64,000 nucleotides of DNA from the NCBI RefSeq assembly GCF_002865645.1, contig NW_020194684.1, positions 5,309,952 through 5,373,951 on the forward strand, given 5' to 3'. Below, in pieces: positions 31,404 through 44,276 of the stretch; positions within the stretch are counted from its first letter, which is position 1; every line of letters starts with the position of its first letter. This DNA is from Hyaloscypha bicolor E. Taxonomy: Eukaryota > Ascomycota > Leotiomycetes > Helotiales > Hyaloscyphaceae. Both the position numbers and the translations under genes were made by a program. The notes below the pieces were generated by a model. It had not been told where the DNA came from, searched no databases, and saw only the letters and a program-made list of their open reading frames with translations.

Positions 31404-33060
31404 CTTCAAGTTGTTCAAGACTTGCTTGCAGTGGTACGGTGCGGGTGGAAAGGGAAGGAATCTTCAGATCGAAACCGGTTGTTGTCGCGAGGAAAGGTTG
31501 GATACGGTCGTGCTTGTGTTGAATATCGACAGCCGGACTGTCTTGGGGGAGCGATTTTGAGGCTAGTGCCGCTAAGCCGAATTCGGCTTGCGCCGACTGT
31601 CGCTCACCAAAATGTCAAAAGTGAACGAATATTACCAACGGTGAACAAAGGAGTCTAAACAAATTTTCTTATTAGTTTCGTCAGAAATAAAGCGGTTTGA
31701 GTGCATCTACATCTACAGAGAACAGTAGCCTCACGAGGTTGATATCTGAGGTTGGGACCACTGGGTTGCACATCTTCCCATCTTGTCACTGCTGGTTGCA
31801 TTTGGGGCTCCAGATCAAGGATATAAAAGCAGGTTTGCAATTAGTTACAGTAAAAATCACTAGTGGGTACCGTCACAATCACATTACCAGCTCCGCAACT
31901 TTAAGGTCATCTGACTGGAAGACTGCTCGTTTTCTGGTGATCTCAAGTAACCCTTTCCTGAGCCGTGAATGGTTGCTTAGTTCCACAAGAACCCTCCCTT
32001 ATCATTGCTACTTGACGATTCTGCCTTGTGGTTCGCAGGGGGCGTTGCATGTGCTGGCAGAGCCGCTGGCCAATGAAGCCACATGCAAATCACTCGCCCA
32101 ACAAACGGGCAGGGAACATCTCTCAGGTGTCACAGAGGCAAGGGGACGAGCGGTCATCCAGCCTTTTCGCCACGTCTTCTGTCTTCCTAGAAGAGAGTCT
32201 CTCATATCATGTGACCAAGTTCAGAGAGACGGCGCCTCTGACACCGGGTTCGTGTCCACCTCATCTCTACTCAGGGAGGAAAGAAGTGTAGGGGCCATAG
32301 AGCCGGTTGTCTGGTAGTGTCATGATGCTGTAATCCTACTCAAAAACGAAGCAATCCCATTGTTGGACCTTGTGCAATAGGCAAGGGACGGATTAAATAG
32401 CTTTGAAGTATGACATCGACCCAGCACAATGTGATATGAACCAAATGGCATCAATGAGGGGTACTTAGAGACACGGAAGTTGGATGTCTTGGAAATCCGG
32501 ATATTAATCATTTGTTTTGGCTGATGTCTGCCTGCTGGTTGGCCGCCATCGCCAGCTGTGGAGCGGGCCAGCAGATAGGTACTGTACCGATAAGTACAAG
32601 CAACAAGGATTGGAGAGGCTCGCTCATCAAATGGTGGTGAGTTAGAACATCGAATTCTGAAAACTTCGAGGATATGCATCATCGACTTCACAATGCGATC
32701 ATGGACCTGAGAGTCGTGGCTGTAAAGCATACTCGCAAGTCTGCGGGCACGTTGTGGGTTGCTTGGCCAGAGCTTTCTCTTGGAGCTCGCCGAGGTACCA
32801 ATGAAAATGTGGAACTGCCTCATAAAATAGAGGACACCTGTAGATTTTAAGTTAGTGGAGGCAACTTACCAAGCACCTTTACCTCAACAACCACTTTTCT
32901 TCGCTTCTCGCAGACGGTGTCTTTCCTCGTCTTCTTTACACGGTGTTCATATTCTTGCGACATAGTTGTAGAGGCATTTTGCCATACATGAACAGTCCAA
33001 CATAAACAGTTTGGCCGAAGACACGGTACAAGGAACGAAGGACATCTACCCCACGTCAAC
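31404..33060. other. Long intergenic region, no supported gene
   Basis: About 1.65 kb between the divergent 14-3-3 and SERCA genes. A 206-codon plus frame (31697-32317) and a 167-codon minus frame (32320-32823) are open but have no domain, no typical composition and no splice partners. Contains the promoters of both flanking genes. Confidence 0.45.
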
Positions 33061-36000
33061 ATGGAGAACGCGCACGCACAATCTACCTCGGAGGTCCTGA
33101 AGTTCTTTTCAGTATCCGAGACCCAGGGTCTCACCGAGTCGCAAGTCCAAGCATCCCGAGGAAAATATGGCCGAAATGGTGAGCAGTACCTTTTTGTTCC
33201 CTTTCGCGCCGCGCCAAATAGAGAAAAAGCTAACGGTCCTATAGCAATCGCAGAAGATCCTCCTACTCCTCTTTGGGAGCTGATTCTTGAACAGTTCAAG
33301 GATCAGCTGGTTATCATCCTCCTCGGTTCAGCTGCTGTGTCTTTCGTCCTGGCACTTTTCGAAGAGGATGGTGGCTGGACAGCTTTTGTTGACCCGGCAG
33401 TTGTAAGTTGTATCTGTAATGCTAAATGTGAGCAATTCTAACAATCAGCAGATTCTCACAATCTTAATTCTTAATGCCATCGTTGGTGTATCACAAGAAA
33501 GCAGTGCAGAGAAGGCAATTGCGGCCCTCCAAGAATATTCCGCAAACGAAGCCAAGGTTATTCGAGATGGTCATGTTTCAAAAATTCGAGCGGAGCAGTT
33601 AGTTCCAGGGGACATAATTTCGATTGCTGTGGGAGACAGAATTCCGGCAGATTGCAGGGTTCTTACAATTCAAAGCAATAGCTTCGCGGTTGACCAAGCC
33701 ATCCTTACCGGAGAGAGCGAGAGTGTTGGGAAGGACACGGCTACCGTCAAAGATCTGAAGGCCGTGAAGCAGGATCAGATCAACATCCTTTTCTCTGGAA
33801 CGACAGTTGTCACCGGTCACGCTACCGCCATTGTGGTCCTTACAGGATCCTCCACGGCTATCGGAGATATCCACGAGAGCATTGTTGCCCAGATTTCGGA
33901 GCCTACCCCCTTGAAGCAAAAGCTCAACGACTTTGGAGACACTTTGGCCAAGGTCATTTCGGTCATCTGTATCATTGTTTGGCTTATCAACATTCCGCAT
34001 TTCAATGACCCATCTCACGGAAGTTGGACAAAGGGAGCTATTTACTATCTCAAGATTGCCGTTTCACTTGGAGTAGCGGCTATTCCAGAAGGATTAGCTG
34101 TTGTCATCACAACATGCCTGGCTCTTGGAACAAGAAAGATGGCTGCCAAGAATGCCGTGGTAAGAAGTCTGCCTTCTGTTGAGACACTTGGTAGCTGCAG
34201 TGTTATTTGCTCCGACAAGACTGGCACTTTGACCACCAACCAGATGAGCGTCAACAAGATCGTATTCATCAATGAAGCTGGGATTGACCTCGAGGAGCTG
34301 GACGTCGAAGGAACGACGTTTGCTCCTCAGGGAAGCATTAAATCCAAAGGCTCGGTTGTCACAGATGTAGCTAAAAGCTCAGAGACCATTTTCCAAATGG
34401 CTGAAGTTGCGGCGTTGTGTAACGATGCTCAATTAGCCTTCGATCCAAAGTCTGGACACTATTCAAACGTTGGAGAGCCTACCGAAGGAGCTCTGCGTGT
34501 CCTGGTTGAAAAGATTGGAACCAAGGATATAGCTCAAAATCAGCGAAGAGCCAGCGTTACAACCCAGGACACCCTCCATCTCGCCAGTTCTTGGTATGAG
34601 GAGAGGAGTCCCAGATTAGCAACCTACGAGTTTTCTAGAGATAGAAAGAGCATGTCAGTTCTTGTGGGTGACAAGAAGCAGCAGAGACTACTTGTCAAAG
34701 GAGCACCAGAATCAATCATCGACCGATGTACTCAGACGATTGTAGGAGCCAACGGAAAGAAGGTGCCCATGTCGAAAAATCTGTCAGACATTTTGCTCAG
34801 AGAAGTCGTAGACTATGGGAACAGAGGACTGCGAGTGATCGCTCTCGCCAGTGTCGAGGATGTCACCTCGAACCCTCTTCTCAAGAAGGCTAAGACGACG
34901 AAAGAATATCTAGACCTTGAGCAAAACCTTACATTCCTTGGTCTTGTTGGCATGCTCGATCCTCCCCGTCCTGAGGTTGCTGGATCGATCCGAAAGTGCA
35001 AGGAAGCTGGTATCCGTGTCATTGTGATTACCGGCGACAATCGCAACACGGCGGAGACCATATGCAGGCAGATTGGCGTCTTTGGCGAGTACGAGGATTT
35101 GGAGGGCAAGAGCTATACCGGACGCGAATTCGACAATCTCACTGAGAGCGAGCAGTTGGAGGCAGCAAAAAGGGCTTCTCTCTTCTCTCGAGTTGAACCG
35201 AGCCACAAGTCGAGGCTCGTTGATCTCCTTCAATCAGCTGGAGAAGTGGTGGCAATGACTGGCGACGGCGTTAACGATGCACCAGCTTTGAAGAAAGCTG
35301 ATATTGGTGTTGCCATGGGATCCGGAACCGATGTCTCCAAGCTGGCCTCTGATATGGTTCTTGCTGATGACAACTTCGCTACCATTGAAGTCGCCATCGA
35401 GGAAGGTCGCTCCATTTACAACAATACACAGCAATTTATCAGATATCTCATTTCGTCCAACATCGGCGAAGTCGTTTCGATCTTCTTGACTGCCGCCGTT
35501 GGCATGCCAGAAGCTCTGATTCCCGTCCAGCTTCTCTGGGTCAATCTTGTCACCGATGGTCTTCCCGCCACAGCTTTATCTTTCAATCCTCCCGATCATG
35601 ATATTATGAGAAGACAACCAAGAAAGAGGGATGAGCCACTCATTGGCGGCTGGCTCTTTTTCCGCTACATGGTCATCGGAATCTACGTTGGTCTTGCTAC
35701 TGTCGCTGGATACGCTTGGTGGTTCATGTACAATCCGGAGGGACCCCAAATCACCTTCTGGCAATTGTCACATTTCCATCGATGCTCCACCCAGTTCCCA
35801 GAGATTGGCTGCCAGATGTTCTCCGATGACATGGCAAAGGCGGCTTCTACTGTCTCACTATCCATCCTGGTTGTCATTGAGATGCTGAACGCTATGAATG
35901 CACTTTCTTCAAGCGAGTCCCTTCTCACGCTCCCATTATGGGACAACATGATGCTGGTGTATGCCATTACTCTGTCGATGGCTTTGCACTTTGCTCTGCT

Positions 36001-36227
36001 TTACACCCCCTTTTTACAAACTCTGTTCTCAATTCTCCCTCTGAATTGGAATGAGTGGCAAGCAGTGCTTATAATTAGCGCTCCTGTCATGTAAGTTCAT
36101 GGTTCTTCATATGTCCGGATATTTGCTAACATGTTGTAGTCTCATTGATGAAGCTCTCAAGTTCGTTGAGAGACAATTGTTCATGCAGAAGACTGCGGTG
36201 ATCGAGCCAAGAGCAAAGAAGGAGTAA
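33061..36227 (+). CDS. SERCA-type calcium-transporting P-type ATPase
   Basis: Pumps Ca2+ into the ER or other internal stores at the cost of ATP. Model: 33061-33178, 33245-33402, 33452-36090 and 36140-36227 (1000 aa). In order: N-terminal actuator region, membrane helices M1-M2 ([20 protein letters not shown]), TGES in the actuator loop, the M4 calcium site [11 protein letters not shown], the phosphorylation motif [11 protein letters not shown] (Asp about residue 347, close to Asp351 of animal SERCA), the KGAPE nucleotide site, [17 protein letters not shown], and M5-M10 with [18 protein letters not shown] and [15 protein letters not shown]. Length and PEGL/NxxE-type residues fit SERCA rather than the Pmr1 or plasma-membrane types. 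The C-terminus lacks a known retrieval signal (ends RAKKE). Confidence 0.95.
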
Positions 36228-36725
36228 ACAAGCATACATGGCTGCGGTCCACTTAAAGCTGTACATTAGTAGACAGTAGATATTAGAACCAGACCGATGT
36301 ACTTTAGCATTTTCATCAAGTTGGAGTTATGGCTCTGCATATATGTGCTCCAAGAAATTTCGCTGATATGAAGCTGGAGATGCTACTCAGGTGCAGTAAA
36401 CCCTAGAAAGCTATAATTTGCATTCTATATCGTATGCCCATGTTTGATATGACGGGCGGAGAATCCATTTGTGCTTGTTGTCTTCGGTCTCATCCACGCC
36501 TGATACTGATTAAGCCAGCCAGGTGCCCATAGCTCACAGTGCTCGGTCTCGATAGACTGGATACACATTCTCAGCACTAGAAAGTCAAAGATACGCAGAT
36601 TGTGTATCATTTCGTGTAATTTTTTGCCATCGAGCTGATGCCATATCTAGTGTACACAAGACGAGCATGCCTTCTCTCATCACCAGTAGCTCAATCTCGA
36701 CGTGAATCATGCCCCATTTGTCCCC
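36228..36725. other. Convergent intergenic region
   Basis: 3' flanks of the Ca2+ ATPase and proteasome beta3 genes. No feature seen. Confidence 0.4.
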
Positions 36726-37524
36726 TTAATCTTGTCTGCCCTTTAATAATCGTTTGGTGACCTTGTCCTTCTCGATGATGTAGACATGTGCACCCCAACC
36801 AGACAACGCATCTCTGTCTACTGCATTCAGCAACGCCTGCGAAATTGTCTCGAAAAGATCCTCTGGTGCCTGCATTCCACTTCATTAGCAACAATCATCA
36901 GGATCGTCAGAGAAAGGAAGATGCACCAAGTCTGGCTCCCAAAGTCCTTCGCATGTTCCAAACAACTGATCACTCGCCGTTCCACTGACAATGAAGTCCT
37001 TCGCAAAATCGATGCACCCAATACTATCGAACCCGCAGATGAATGGCTTTCCTGTCTTCTGATCGATACCTGCAACAACAGGACTAACGAAATAGGGACC
37101 AAATCTCTTCTCATAAAGACTACTGCTGACCAAGTTGGCCATTGTTGAAGGGGAGATGTTGCGTTCCTCACGCAGGCGGTACATGTTGACTTTGTAGCGG
37201 AAGAGATCAGATACTGTCGAGACGTCGGTAGCAAGGCCAGTGAGTCCTAGGTAGACATCGCCGTAGGAGAAGATCTTGGGGAAGTTGTTGGAGACGGTGA
37301 GGGATTGGAGGCCAAGTCGGAGATCGCAGGCTATGGCGACGCAGTCCTTTCCTACCATTGCTACGCAGGCGCCACCATCTGAGAAGACTTAGTTGATATC
37401 TAGGCAGGATATTGCAAAGGATGAAAGTATGGAGATCTCGTACTGATAGAGAATGGAGAGCTCTGCGCGAAAGGTGATTAGCTAGCTGGCTTGAAAAGGG
37501 ACATGGGGATAATATGTTTACCAT
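36726..37524 (-). CDS. PUP3: 20S proteasome subunit beta-3
   Basis: Non-catalytic beta ring subunit of the 20S proteasome. Model: complement of 36726-36869, 36927-37378, 37444-37462 and 37522-37524 (205 aa). The protein starts [19 protein letters not shown] and carries [30 protein letters not shown] and [14 protein letters not shown], all typical of beta3. It lacks the N-terminal Thr nucleophile, as expected. The gene structure is unusual: the first coding exon is exactly the ATG triplet and the second is 19 nt (SSPFSI plus one base). These two micro-exons are required to obtain the conserved N-terminus, and total length matches the family. Confidence 0.93.
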
Positions 37525-38084
37525 CTTGACGGGTCTATCTTTGTAAGAGGAATATCGGAGGAGGAACTGGGAGACACGAGCAGCTCTCTTGGAAAGTTGA
37601 GAATTTCGCAGATGGGGTTGTCGTTAAAAACGAGGCAGTATGGAGCTTTGCTTTTGAGGTTCCGCAGGTAGACACGGCTGGCGCGTTCGAGCTTCACCTG
37701 CAGGGGTAGCCGGAATTCTGCCAGGCACTGATCAACATCATGAGCTTGACCTTCAACTCTACTGCACAACTACAATCACCGCATTTTACATTTGTCATTC
37801 TTGGTCTGCTTTCTTTGACGAATAAGCCACCTCTCGCTCTTGAGGTAATGCTTGCTACGTTCATTCCCAGCATTACTCTCCAATTCTCGGTGCACCATCG
37901 ACCCCGCCACACCCACCTGTCCTTACAAAGATTCGAGAAATAGAGAGAACCTTGTCAAGAACGCAGACATATTGCCGCCGTGAGCTCCATAGCGACTGAA
38001 AATATCAATAAGCATACGGATCGATTTCTAGGATCAAGCCACCCAACTTCTTGGTAACAGATTCCATCAAGTCAGCCTGGCATC
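37525..38084. promoter_or_regulatory. Divergent promoter region between PUP3 and the UBX-domain gene
   Basis: About 560 bases between divergent start codons. Minus-strand frames at 37518-37912 have no domain and probably represent 5' flank. Specific promoter elements were not identified. Confidence 0.4.
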
Positions 38085-39687
38085 ATGGCCTCACAGGTTT
38101 ATGTTCTGGATTCTTCAGCTCGCAGAGCCGCAATCAAAGTTACGCCTGGGAAATATTTGTCGGACGTACTGGAGGAAGCATGCGCCAAACTTGGCTACAA
38201 GGCCAGCAACTACGGTCTTAAGTGAGTTGTGGGCTGATGATACCCTTGCATATTTACTTACCGTAGACAGGCACAATAATAAACCCGTCGACCTCTCATT
38301 ACCCTTCCGTTCGTCAAACCTATCCCCTGGGGCCAAGCTCGAGCTCATTCTCGCATCCCGGTCACCCTCCGTCGTTTCAGTAGCCCTCCAGTTACCACAG
38401 TCCCTGGCATCTTCCGCACCCAATGGCCGGTTGGTGGACAAATTTCCCAGCAATACAACCTTGTGGCTTATTCTACGACAATTCGAGTCCAGTGGAGAAG
38501 CAAATCTAAATTTTACAGGTCGTGGGGTTACACAAGTGGAGAATGGTGCGTCGAGGGCTGGCCGAATCTTTTATGAGATGCCTGTTCTGAATATTGTTGG
38601 GAGAGAATTGTCGACTTTTGAGGATTTGCAGAAGACACTCGCGCAACTTGGCCTCAATAACGGAAGCACGCTTATTAGACTTGATTTCAAGAAGACGGAT
38701 CGACCACTCGAACAAGCTATAGCTGAAATTGGGCAATATTTCAAGGAGGAAGAAATATCACAAGTATCAGACAAAGCAGAGTCTAGCAATGCTGCTCTGA
38801 AGGAGGTAGATACAATTACGGAGGCAATTGCCAGACTGCCCTCGACAGAGCCTAATGCATCTGAAGATGTCGACACTACCTCCGTCGACGCTTCAGAAGG
38901 AACAACAGCAGACCCCACGCCGTATCCAGAGACTGTAGGAGATGCTCCATTACCAGCTCCAGTCACTCCGTCGAAGCGTCCAGCTCCAGAAATCAGAGAA
39001 GAGCCAGTCTTGGGTCCTGACCAACGACCAATATCTGTCTTCTCCCCTCCATCCAACGATACCCCGAAAGCAGCTCTGGTACCTCACAACGAAGAAGACT
39101 TTGAACCAACGGTTGCCCATGCAAAACTTCACCAAAGCCGTCTTTTGAACAACACTCAAAACAAGCGATTGTTGTCTGACGCCGAGACTGAGCAACAGGA
39201 GGCGGACAAAGTTGCTAAGCTGGCCAATACCAAAGAAGTGTCAATTAAGGTCCGATTTCCCGACCAGTCGACTATAATTTCGGCCTTCAATGCCCAAGAG
39301 ACATGTTCAAATCTCTACACCTTTGTCAAAGGGGTCATTGTTGCCGAAGACCAGCCCTTCAAACTTGTTTGGACCAGCAAAGGATCCCAAACGATTCCCA
39401 AAGATGAGAAAAAGAAGTTGATCAAAGACTTGGGCTTCGAGGGAAGAATGCTGATCAATTTTGTTTGGGAAGATGCAGCTAGTGAGGGTGCTAGAAAGGC
39501 ACCTATCCTCAAGCCACAGTATGTTCTGAGTGCAAAGGAAGTGCACGTTCCAGAACCTCCTCCAGCGCCAAAGGAACAGGATGAGAAGCCTATCGATAAA
39601 AAGGCTAAGGGAAAGGAGACCGATGGCAGTGGAGAAGGGAAGCCCAAAGGTATACCTAAGTGGCTTCAAAAACTCTCGAAGAAATAA
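38085..39687 (+). CDS. UBX-domain protein, TUG/ASPL (Ubx4)-like Cdc48 cofactor
   Basis: Model: 38085-38221 joined to 38271-39687 (517 aa). The N-terminus begins with a TUG-UBL1-type ubiquitin-like domain (MASQVYVLDSSARRAAIKVTP). A second ubiquitin-like stretch (VSVALQLPQ to LILRQFES) and a long acidic, Pro/Thr-rich linker follow. Near residues 380-460 a UBX fold is suggested by VSIKVRFPDQSTIISAF and LYTFVKGVIVAEDQPFKLVW. The Lys-rich tail ends in PKWLQKLSKK. Family members bind and remodel the AAA ATPase Cdc48/p97. Family assignment is good; the yeast Ubx4 equivalence is inferred. Confidence 0.85.
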
Positions 39688-40036
39688 GTGAACGGCTTTG
39701 ATGAGGCACGAAGTTATGAAGTAGAGATGTTTGAGAATAAAGCTTCTTTCGTAAGCATTCCTCGGGACCATAGCGAGGAGTTTCGGCTTTTCGGTGTTAC
39801 CGATGTTAGATCAGACCTCACAGCACTTGAAATGAATAGACGAATTCAGACATATTACCAAATTTCGTGTTGTAGAATTCGCTCATTGCTTCTAGAATCC
39901 CTTGCTTGTAGTGCTAGCTATCAAAACGAAGCCAAGCTTTCCCGAGATATCTTCCATGAAGTATGCCTTTGATTCATTCATACAACTCCATGCCATCCAT
40001 GCGAAAACCGTAGGTATTGAGACGATTGCAAGATGC
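39688..40036. other. Convergent intergenic region
   Basis: 3' flanks of the UBX gene and the eL36 gene. No supported feature. Confidence 0.4.
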
Positions 40037-40565
40037 TTAGTGACCAGCTCTCCTCGATTCAGCAATGACACGCTGCAACTCATCGACCTTCGCCTTCGCA
40101 CGACCGAAAGTACCGAGCTATCCATACATTAGTTGACTGCTCCCCTCCAACTTATGCTCTGGGACGTACCCTCTTCTTTGCCAGCTTACGCGCACGCTTG
40201 TCCTTGCTGTTTCGGAGGAGTTCGATAACACGACGCTCGTATGGTGCAAGTCTATCCCACAATCATTAGCCTTCTGCTGATCAACTTCTCCTCTCCGGGC
40301 CACATACCCAGAAACCTCCTTGACAATCTCCCTAACAAACGCAGTCTTCTTGCTCAAGTGACCCTTGGTCCTGCTGACTCTGGGTTTGACAACGCGTGCC
40401 TCGGTTTTCTACATATCGCATGAGATAATTAGCCCATTGAGTCCATCTTCAGATTTGCAGAAATTGAAGATCCTCCAAGAGGTGAGACGGGCAGGATTGG
40501 TGGGTTCATACGTGGCCCTTGTTGAGACCGACGGCGAGGCCGGTGCGCTCTGATTTTGGTGCCAT
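40037..40565 (-). CDS. RPL36: 60S ribosomal protein eL36
   Basis: Model: complement of 40037-40117, 40170-40251, 40308-40408 and 40512-40565 (105 aa). The protein starts [18 protein letters not shown] and contains [40 protein letters not shown] and the end [18 protein letters not shown]. Length and sequence fit eL36 exactly. Four exons in 529 bases is intron-rich for this window, as is common for fungal ribosomal protein genes. Confidence 0.96.
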
Positions 40566-41593
40566 TGTTGGTTGATGGCGTTGTCGTGCTTTTGTCGTGA
40601 AGAGGAAAAGTTCGAGGTGGTTCAGCGATTTCGCGAGGATCACGGAATTTTGTGGATCACGTGCTGAAATAAAGTGGATCCTTAAGCGAGCCTCCTATCT
40701 CAGAGACTTTGACGCGAAGATCTCTTCGTTTTATTCATGCTGCATTGGCTCGAAATGTTTCTCTATGATTTAAATAATGCTCCTCTCTGGGCTGAGTTTT
40801 ACAAATGTCCTTTTGTTCTTTGAAAACCCTGAATCCACTCGTTCCTAAAATACTGCAGATTGAATTTCCGCCAATCACCGGGACCTTTGAAGACCAATCT
40901 CATACCGAAAATTATAGCCTTACTCTTTGAGTGAGCTCAACATACAATCCGATGGCTGATCTCATATGACCTCACAAATCGAAAGATCCCTCTCAACTTG
41001 CCACCGTACTAAGTCGATGTCACATGACTGTCAAATCCTTACCTGACTCGAGGAGACTTTCATCCAATGGAAAGATGCTGATCGACGTTGACCAACCACG
41101 GCTTCGAGACGAAAATCCTTGCATGATATCGGTCCGCTGAAAAGTTAGAGGCTCACAATATGCTTGCCAGCCTCTCAGAGACCCTAAATTAATATAACGC
41201 ACCGGATTTCCTGAGTGGGGCAAAGGATTCGTAATTTGGTCAGCGAAAAGCTTCCGCCCAGTCTGGAACACTGAAGCTTTCAAATCCAGGGGGCGTACAT
41301 GAATCAGACACGTTATGATTGGATGAAGCAGCAATGATAGCAAGGGTGGGTCAGTGAGTTGATATCGGCGTCTTGCGCTTCGGCTTCTCGCGAAGGAGGA
41401 TCTTGCGATGGGGCAATCGTTCGAGAAGCTCTCCCAAAAAAATATTTGATAGTTCTGTGACTCAAATCCCACTTTCACTTTCGCCTGATCTTTCCACCAC
41501 TACTCGAGACAATTGAACCTCCTTCCTTCTCAACTTCTCTCAATCCACATTGTAAAAGGCCTTACTCGTTCACTCCTGAGGAGCAGTCTCAAA
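40566..41593. other. Intergenic region with divergent promoters
   Basis: Upstream DNA of eL36 and cytochrome c peroxidase. The 152-codon minus frame at 41020-41478 shows no domain and lies in the peroxidase promoter. No other feature. Confidence 0.4.
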
Positions 41594-42825
41594 ATGGCCT
41601 CGGCATCACGCACCTTCACTCGCGCCGCGTTCAAGTCAACTCCCACTTCCACTTTCAAGACCTCAGCCCGGAACACTGCGTTCACCCTTCCCCGTCAAAC
41701 ATTTCGTCAACAATTTCGCCGTGGGTATGCTTCTGAGCCAAGCAAGTCCTCATCTTCTGGGCTGTACATCGGTATTGGAGTTCTAGCGATCGCTGGTGGA
41801 GCTGGCTATTATTTGTACACGCAAGGCAATGGCTCACTGCTTTCTGGCTCTGCGGGCGAGACCAAGGGCATATTCACCCCAAAGTTCGAGGATTACCAGA
41901 AGATATACAACGAGATTGCAGAGAGACTGGAGGAAAAGGACGACTATGATGATGGATCGTATGGACCTGTTCTGCTGCGATTAGCCTGGCATGCAAGTGG
42001 AACTTACGATAAGGAAACTGGAACTGGAGGCAGTAATGGCGCGACCATGCGATTCAACCCGGAGGGTGGCCACGGCGCAAATGCTGGACTCCAGGCTGCC
42101 CGAGACTTCTTGGAGCCGGTGAAGGGTGTGTACTTCACACAAGCTCAATTGGAACATTGTGAACTGATAATATCCTATAGAAAAATACCCGTGGATTACC
42201 TACTCCGACCTTTGGATCCTCGCTGGCGTCGTTGCAATCCAAGAGATGCAAGGCCCGACCATCCCATATAGGCCGGGCCGTATGGACAAGGACATTGCTG
42301 CTTGCACACCTGACGGACGTCTGCCCGACGCTTCTCAAGGAAACAAGCACTTGCGAGACATTTTCTACCGCATGGGTTTCAACGACCAGGAGATTGTCGC
42401 ATTGAGTGGTGCACACGCCCTTGGCAGATGTCACGCCACTCGAAGCGGATTCGACGGACCATGGACATTCAGCCCAACTGTTGTCACGAACGAATACTAC
42501 AAACTCCTTCTGAACGAGAAGTGGAACTGGAAGAAGTGGAATGGTCCCAAGCAGGTATGTATAATAAACTTCGACAATTAGAGGCAGCGACTGACAACCT
42601 CGACAGTACGAAGACAAGACCTCGAAGTCGCTCATGATGCTGCCGACAGACATGGCTTTAGTATCTGACAAGGCCTTCAAGCAATACGTAGACAAATACG
42701 CAAAGGATGAGGCGCTTTTCTTTAAGGATTTCTCTGCCGTCGTCATCAAGCTTTTCGAACTGGGTGTGCCGTTTGCGGAGACCACCGAGCAAGGCCCAAT
42801 GGTTTTCAAGCCCACCACAGCTTAG
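41594..42825 (+). CDS. CCP1: Cytochrome c peroxidase, mitochondrial
   Basis: Haem peroxidase of the intermembrane space that reduces H2O2 with cytochrome c. Model: 41594-42125, 42181-42554 and 42607-42825 (374 aa). A basic presequence ([19 protein letters not shown]...) is followed by a hydrophobic sorting segment ([19 protein letters not shown]), as in proteins released into the intermembrane space. Active-site signature: [11 protein letters not shown] (distal Arg, Trp, His). Proximal site: [13 protein letters not shown]. The Trp that forms the radical in yeast CCP would lie in the [19 protein letters not shown] region or just after. The splice at 42125 gives [14 protein letters not shown], the family sequence. 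Confidence 0.94.
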
Positions 42826-43482
42826 ATCCTGAGCCCATAGAAGATGATCGTACACGAGTTTTCCGATTAGATAGAAAAAGAGGTTTAGAACGATTGAAGT
42901 AAGCGTCGTTTAGGAGTTATCGAGATACGAGGAGATGCAACATAGACTAGACCTAGATTTGCCTACTTGTTGGGGTGCGTTGGACTTTCGGGTCCCATTT
43001 CTTCGAAGTGCGTCGTTGACCACACCGGCATGACTCTATTCCCCTTTCCTCAACATGTATGATTAGCATAGCCACCATAGAACGCAGTATAAACAGTTTT
43101 CGAATGGAAGTAAGACTGCAAACTGTGAATTTCCTCAGGTGTCTTCGGTGTCCGTTGAGGTCAATGTTCGGGGATTGATGGGACAGTGTGAAGAAAGATG
43201 AAGGAAGGAGCAAGGTGACGTTCAAATAAAGTCCAAGGGCTCGACCATCCTCTAATCACTGCATCAAACCCCTGAAACTGCCAAATCAAGGCACGCCGCT
43301 GGTTGCTAGTGTGGAGAAGCTTCCCGCAGGGTTCCCCGCACTTCGGACGCCCTCTGTTTCGGTGGCTGGACCTGAAGCATTGTCGACCACTATCAGGAAT
43401 ATCCAGGGGAAACGTCGATTCGTGACTTATCAACTGGTGACCGAATAAAAGAAAGGAAAGGAAAGGAACGCAAAAGTACAGA
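42826..43482. other. Intergenic region, no gene seen
   Basis: Between two plus-strand genes. Minus frames here (42953-43225, 43161-43589) have no domain. Confidence 0.4.
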
Positions 43483-44276
43483 ATGGCATCATCAACAGGC
43501 GAGTCGTCCGGTCCTACAGCGGGAAATCCGGTTGCAGAACAGTCTCGCCCTACAGTACGACTCCCAACCCCTTCTACTCCCCTTGCCAACTCCCCTCACC
43601 CAGTAACTCTCGCTCATACGGTACGGCTTTCACAAGCAAGAAGACTCACACAAACATAGAATGCCAACAAGTCATCCTTTCCCTTGTCACAAAACAACAT
43701 GGACACCCCACTCCACGAAAGCCTGTACGCCCAAGGCTACGAAATGCGCAAGAAAGTCGTGGGAGAGGATTACGTAGCGAAGGCACTGGAGAATGGGAGC
43801 GGTGACTTCATGAGGCCGTTGCAACAGTTTGCTACTGTATTTACTTCCTTCCATCTCTTCTTCCGTCCCTGACTCTGCCCCACCTTTGCACTTACTTTGA
43901 GGGAGCAAGATGATGAAAGTACTGATCAAATTTAGGAGAGTGCCTGGGGAACGATTTGGACTCGTCCCGGATTGTCGTTGAGGGATAGAAGTCTATTGAA
44001 TCTAGTAATGCTAACAGCGTTGGGGAAGTGGATTGAGCTTGGGACACATGTTAGAGGGGCTATGAGGAATGGGGCGACTGAAGTTGAGATTAGGGAGGCT
44101 TTGCTGCAGGCTAGGTGGGCCCTTTTAGCCGAAGTTCCTTTTAAATTGTGATCAGTGGAAGGCTAATAGTCGGTCACAGTGCATATTGTGGAATGCCAGC
44201 TGGTATGGAAGCATTCAGAGTGGCGGATAGGGTTTTGAACGAGATGCAGGAGAAGGGAGAGATGGTTCGTGGATAA
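43483..44276 (+). CDS. Carboxymuconolactone decarboxylase (CMD/AhpD-like) family protein
   Basis: Model: 43483-43554, 43660-43836, 43936-44114 and 44180-44276 (174 aa). The core has the CMD helical pattern: FATESAWGTIWTRPGLSLRDRSLLNLVMLTAL across a splice, then [35 protein letters not shown]. The usual general-acid or redox positions of the family fall at Glu, His and Cys in these stretches. Bacterial relatives decarboxylate gamma-carboxymuconolactone, while fungal ones are mostly uncharacterised. The first exon gives a Ser/Pro-rich 24-residue leader; an alternative start is the ATG at 43699 (MDTPLHESLYAQGYEMRKKV). Confidence 0.8.

Noticed and set aside
31697..32317. 206-codon plus-strand frame as a gene
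   Set aside because: No domain, unusual composition with scattered Cys, His and Trp, no splice partners, and it lies in a promoter interval between divergent genes.
32320..32823. 167-codon minus-strand frame as a gene
   Set aside because: No recognisable motif or natural composition. It abuts another spurious frame and no start or splice context supports it.
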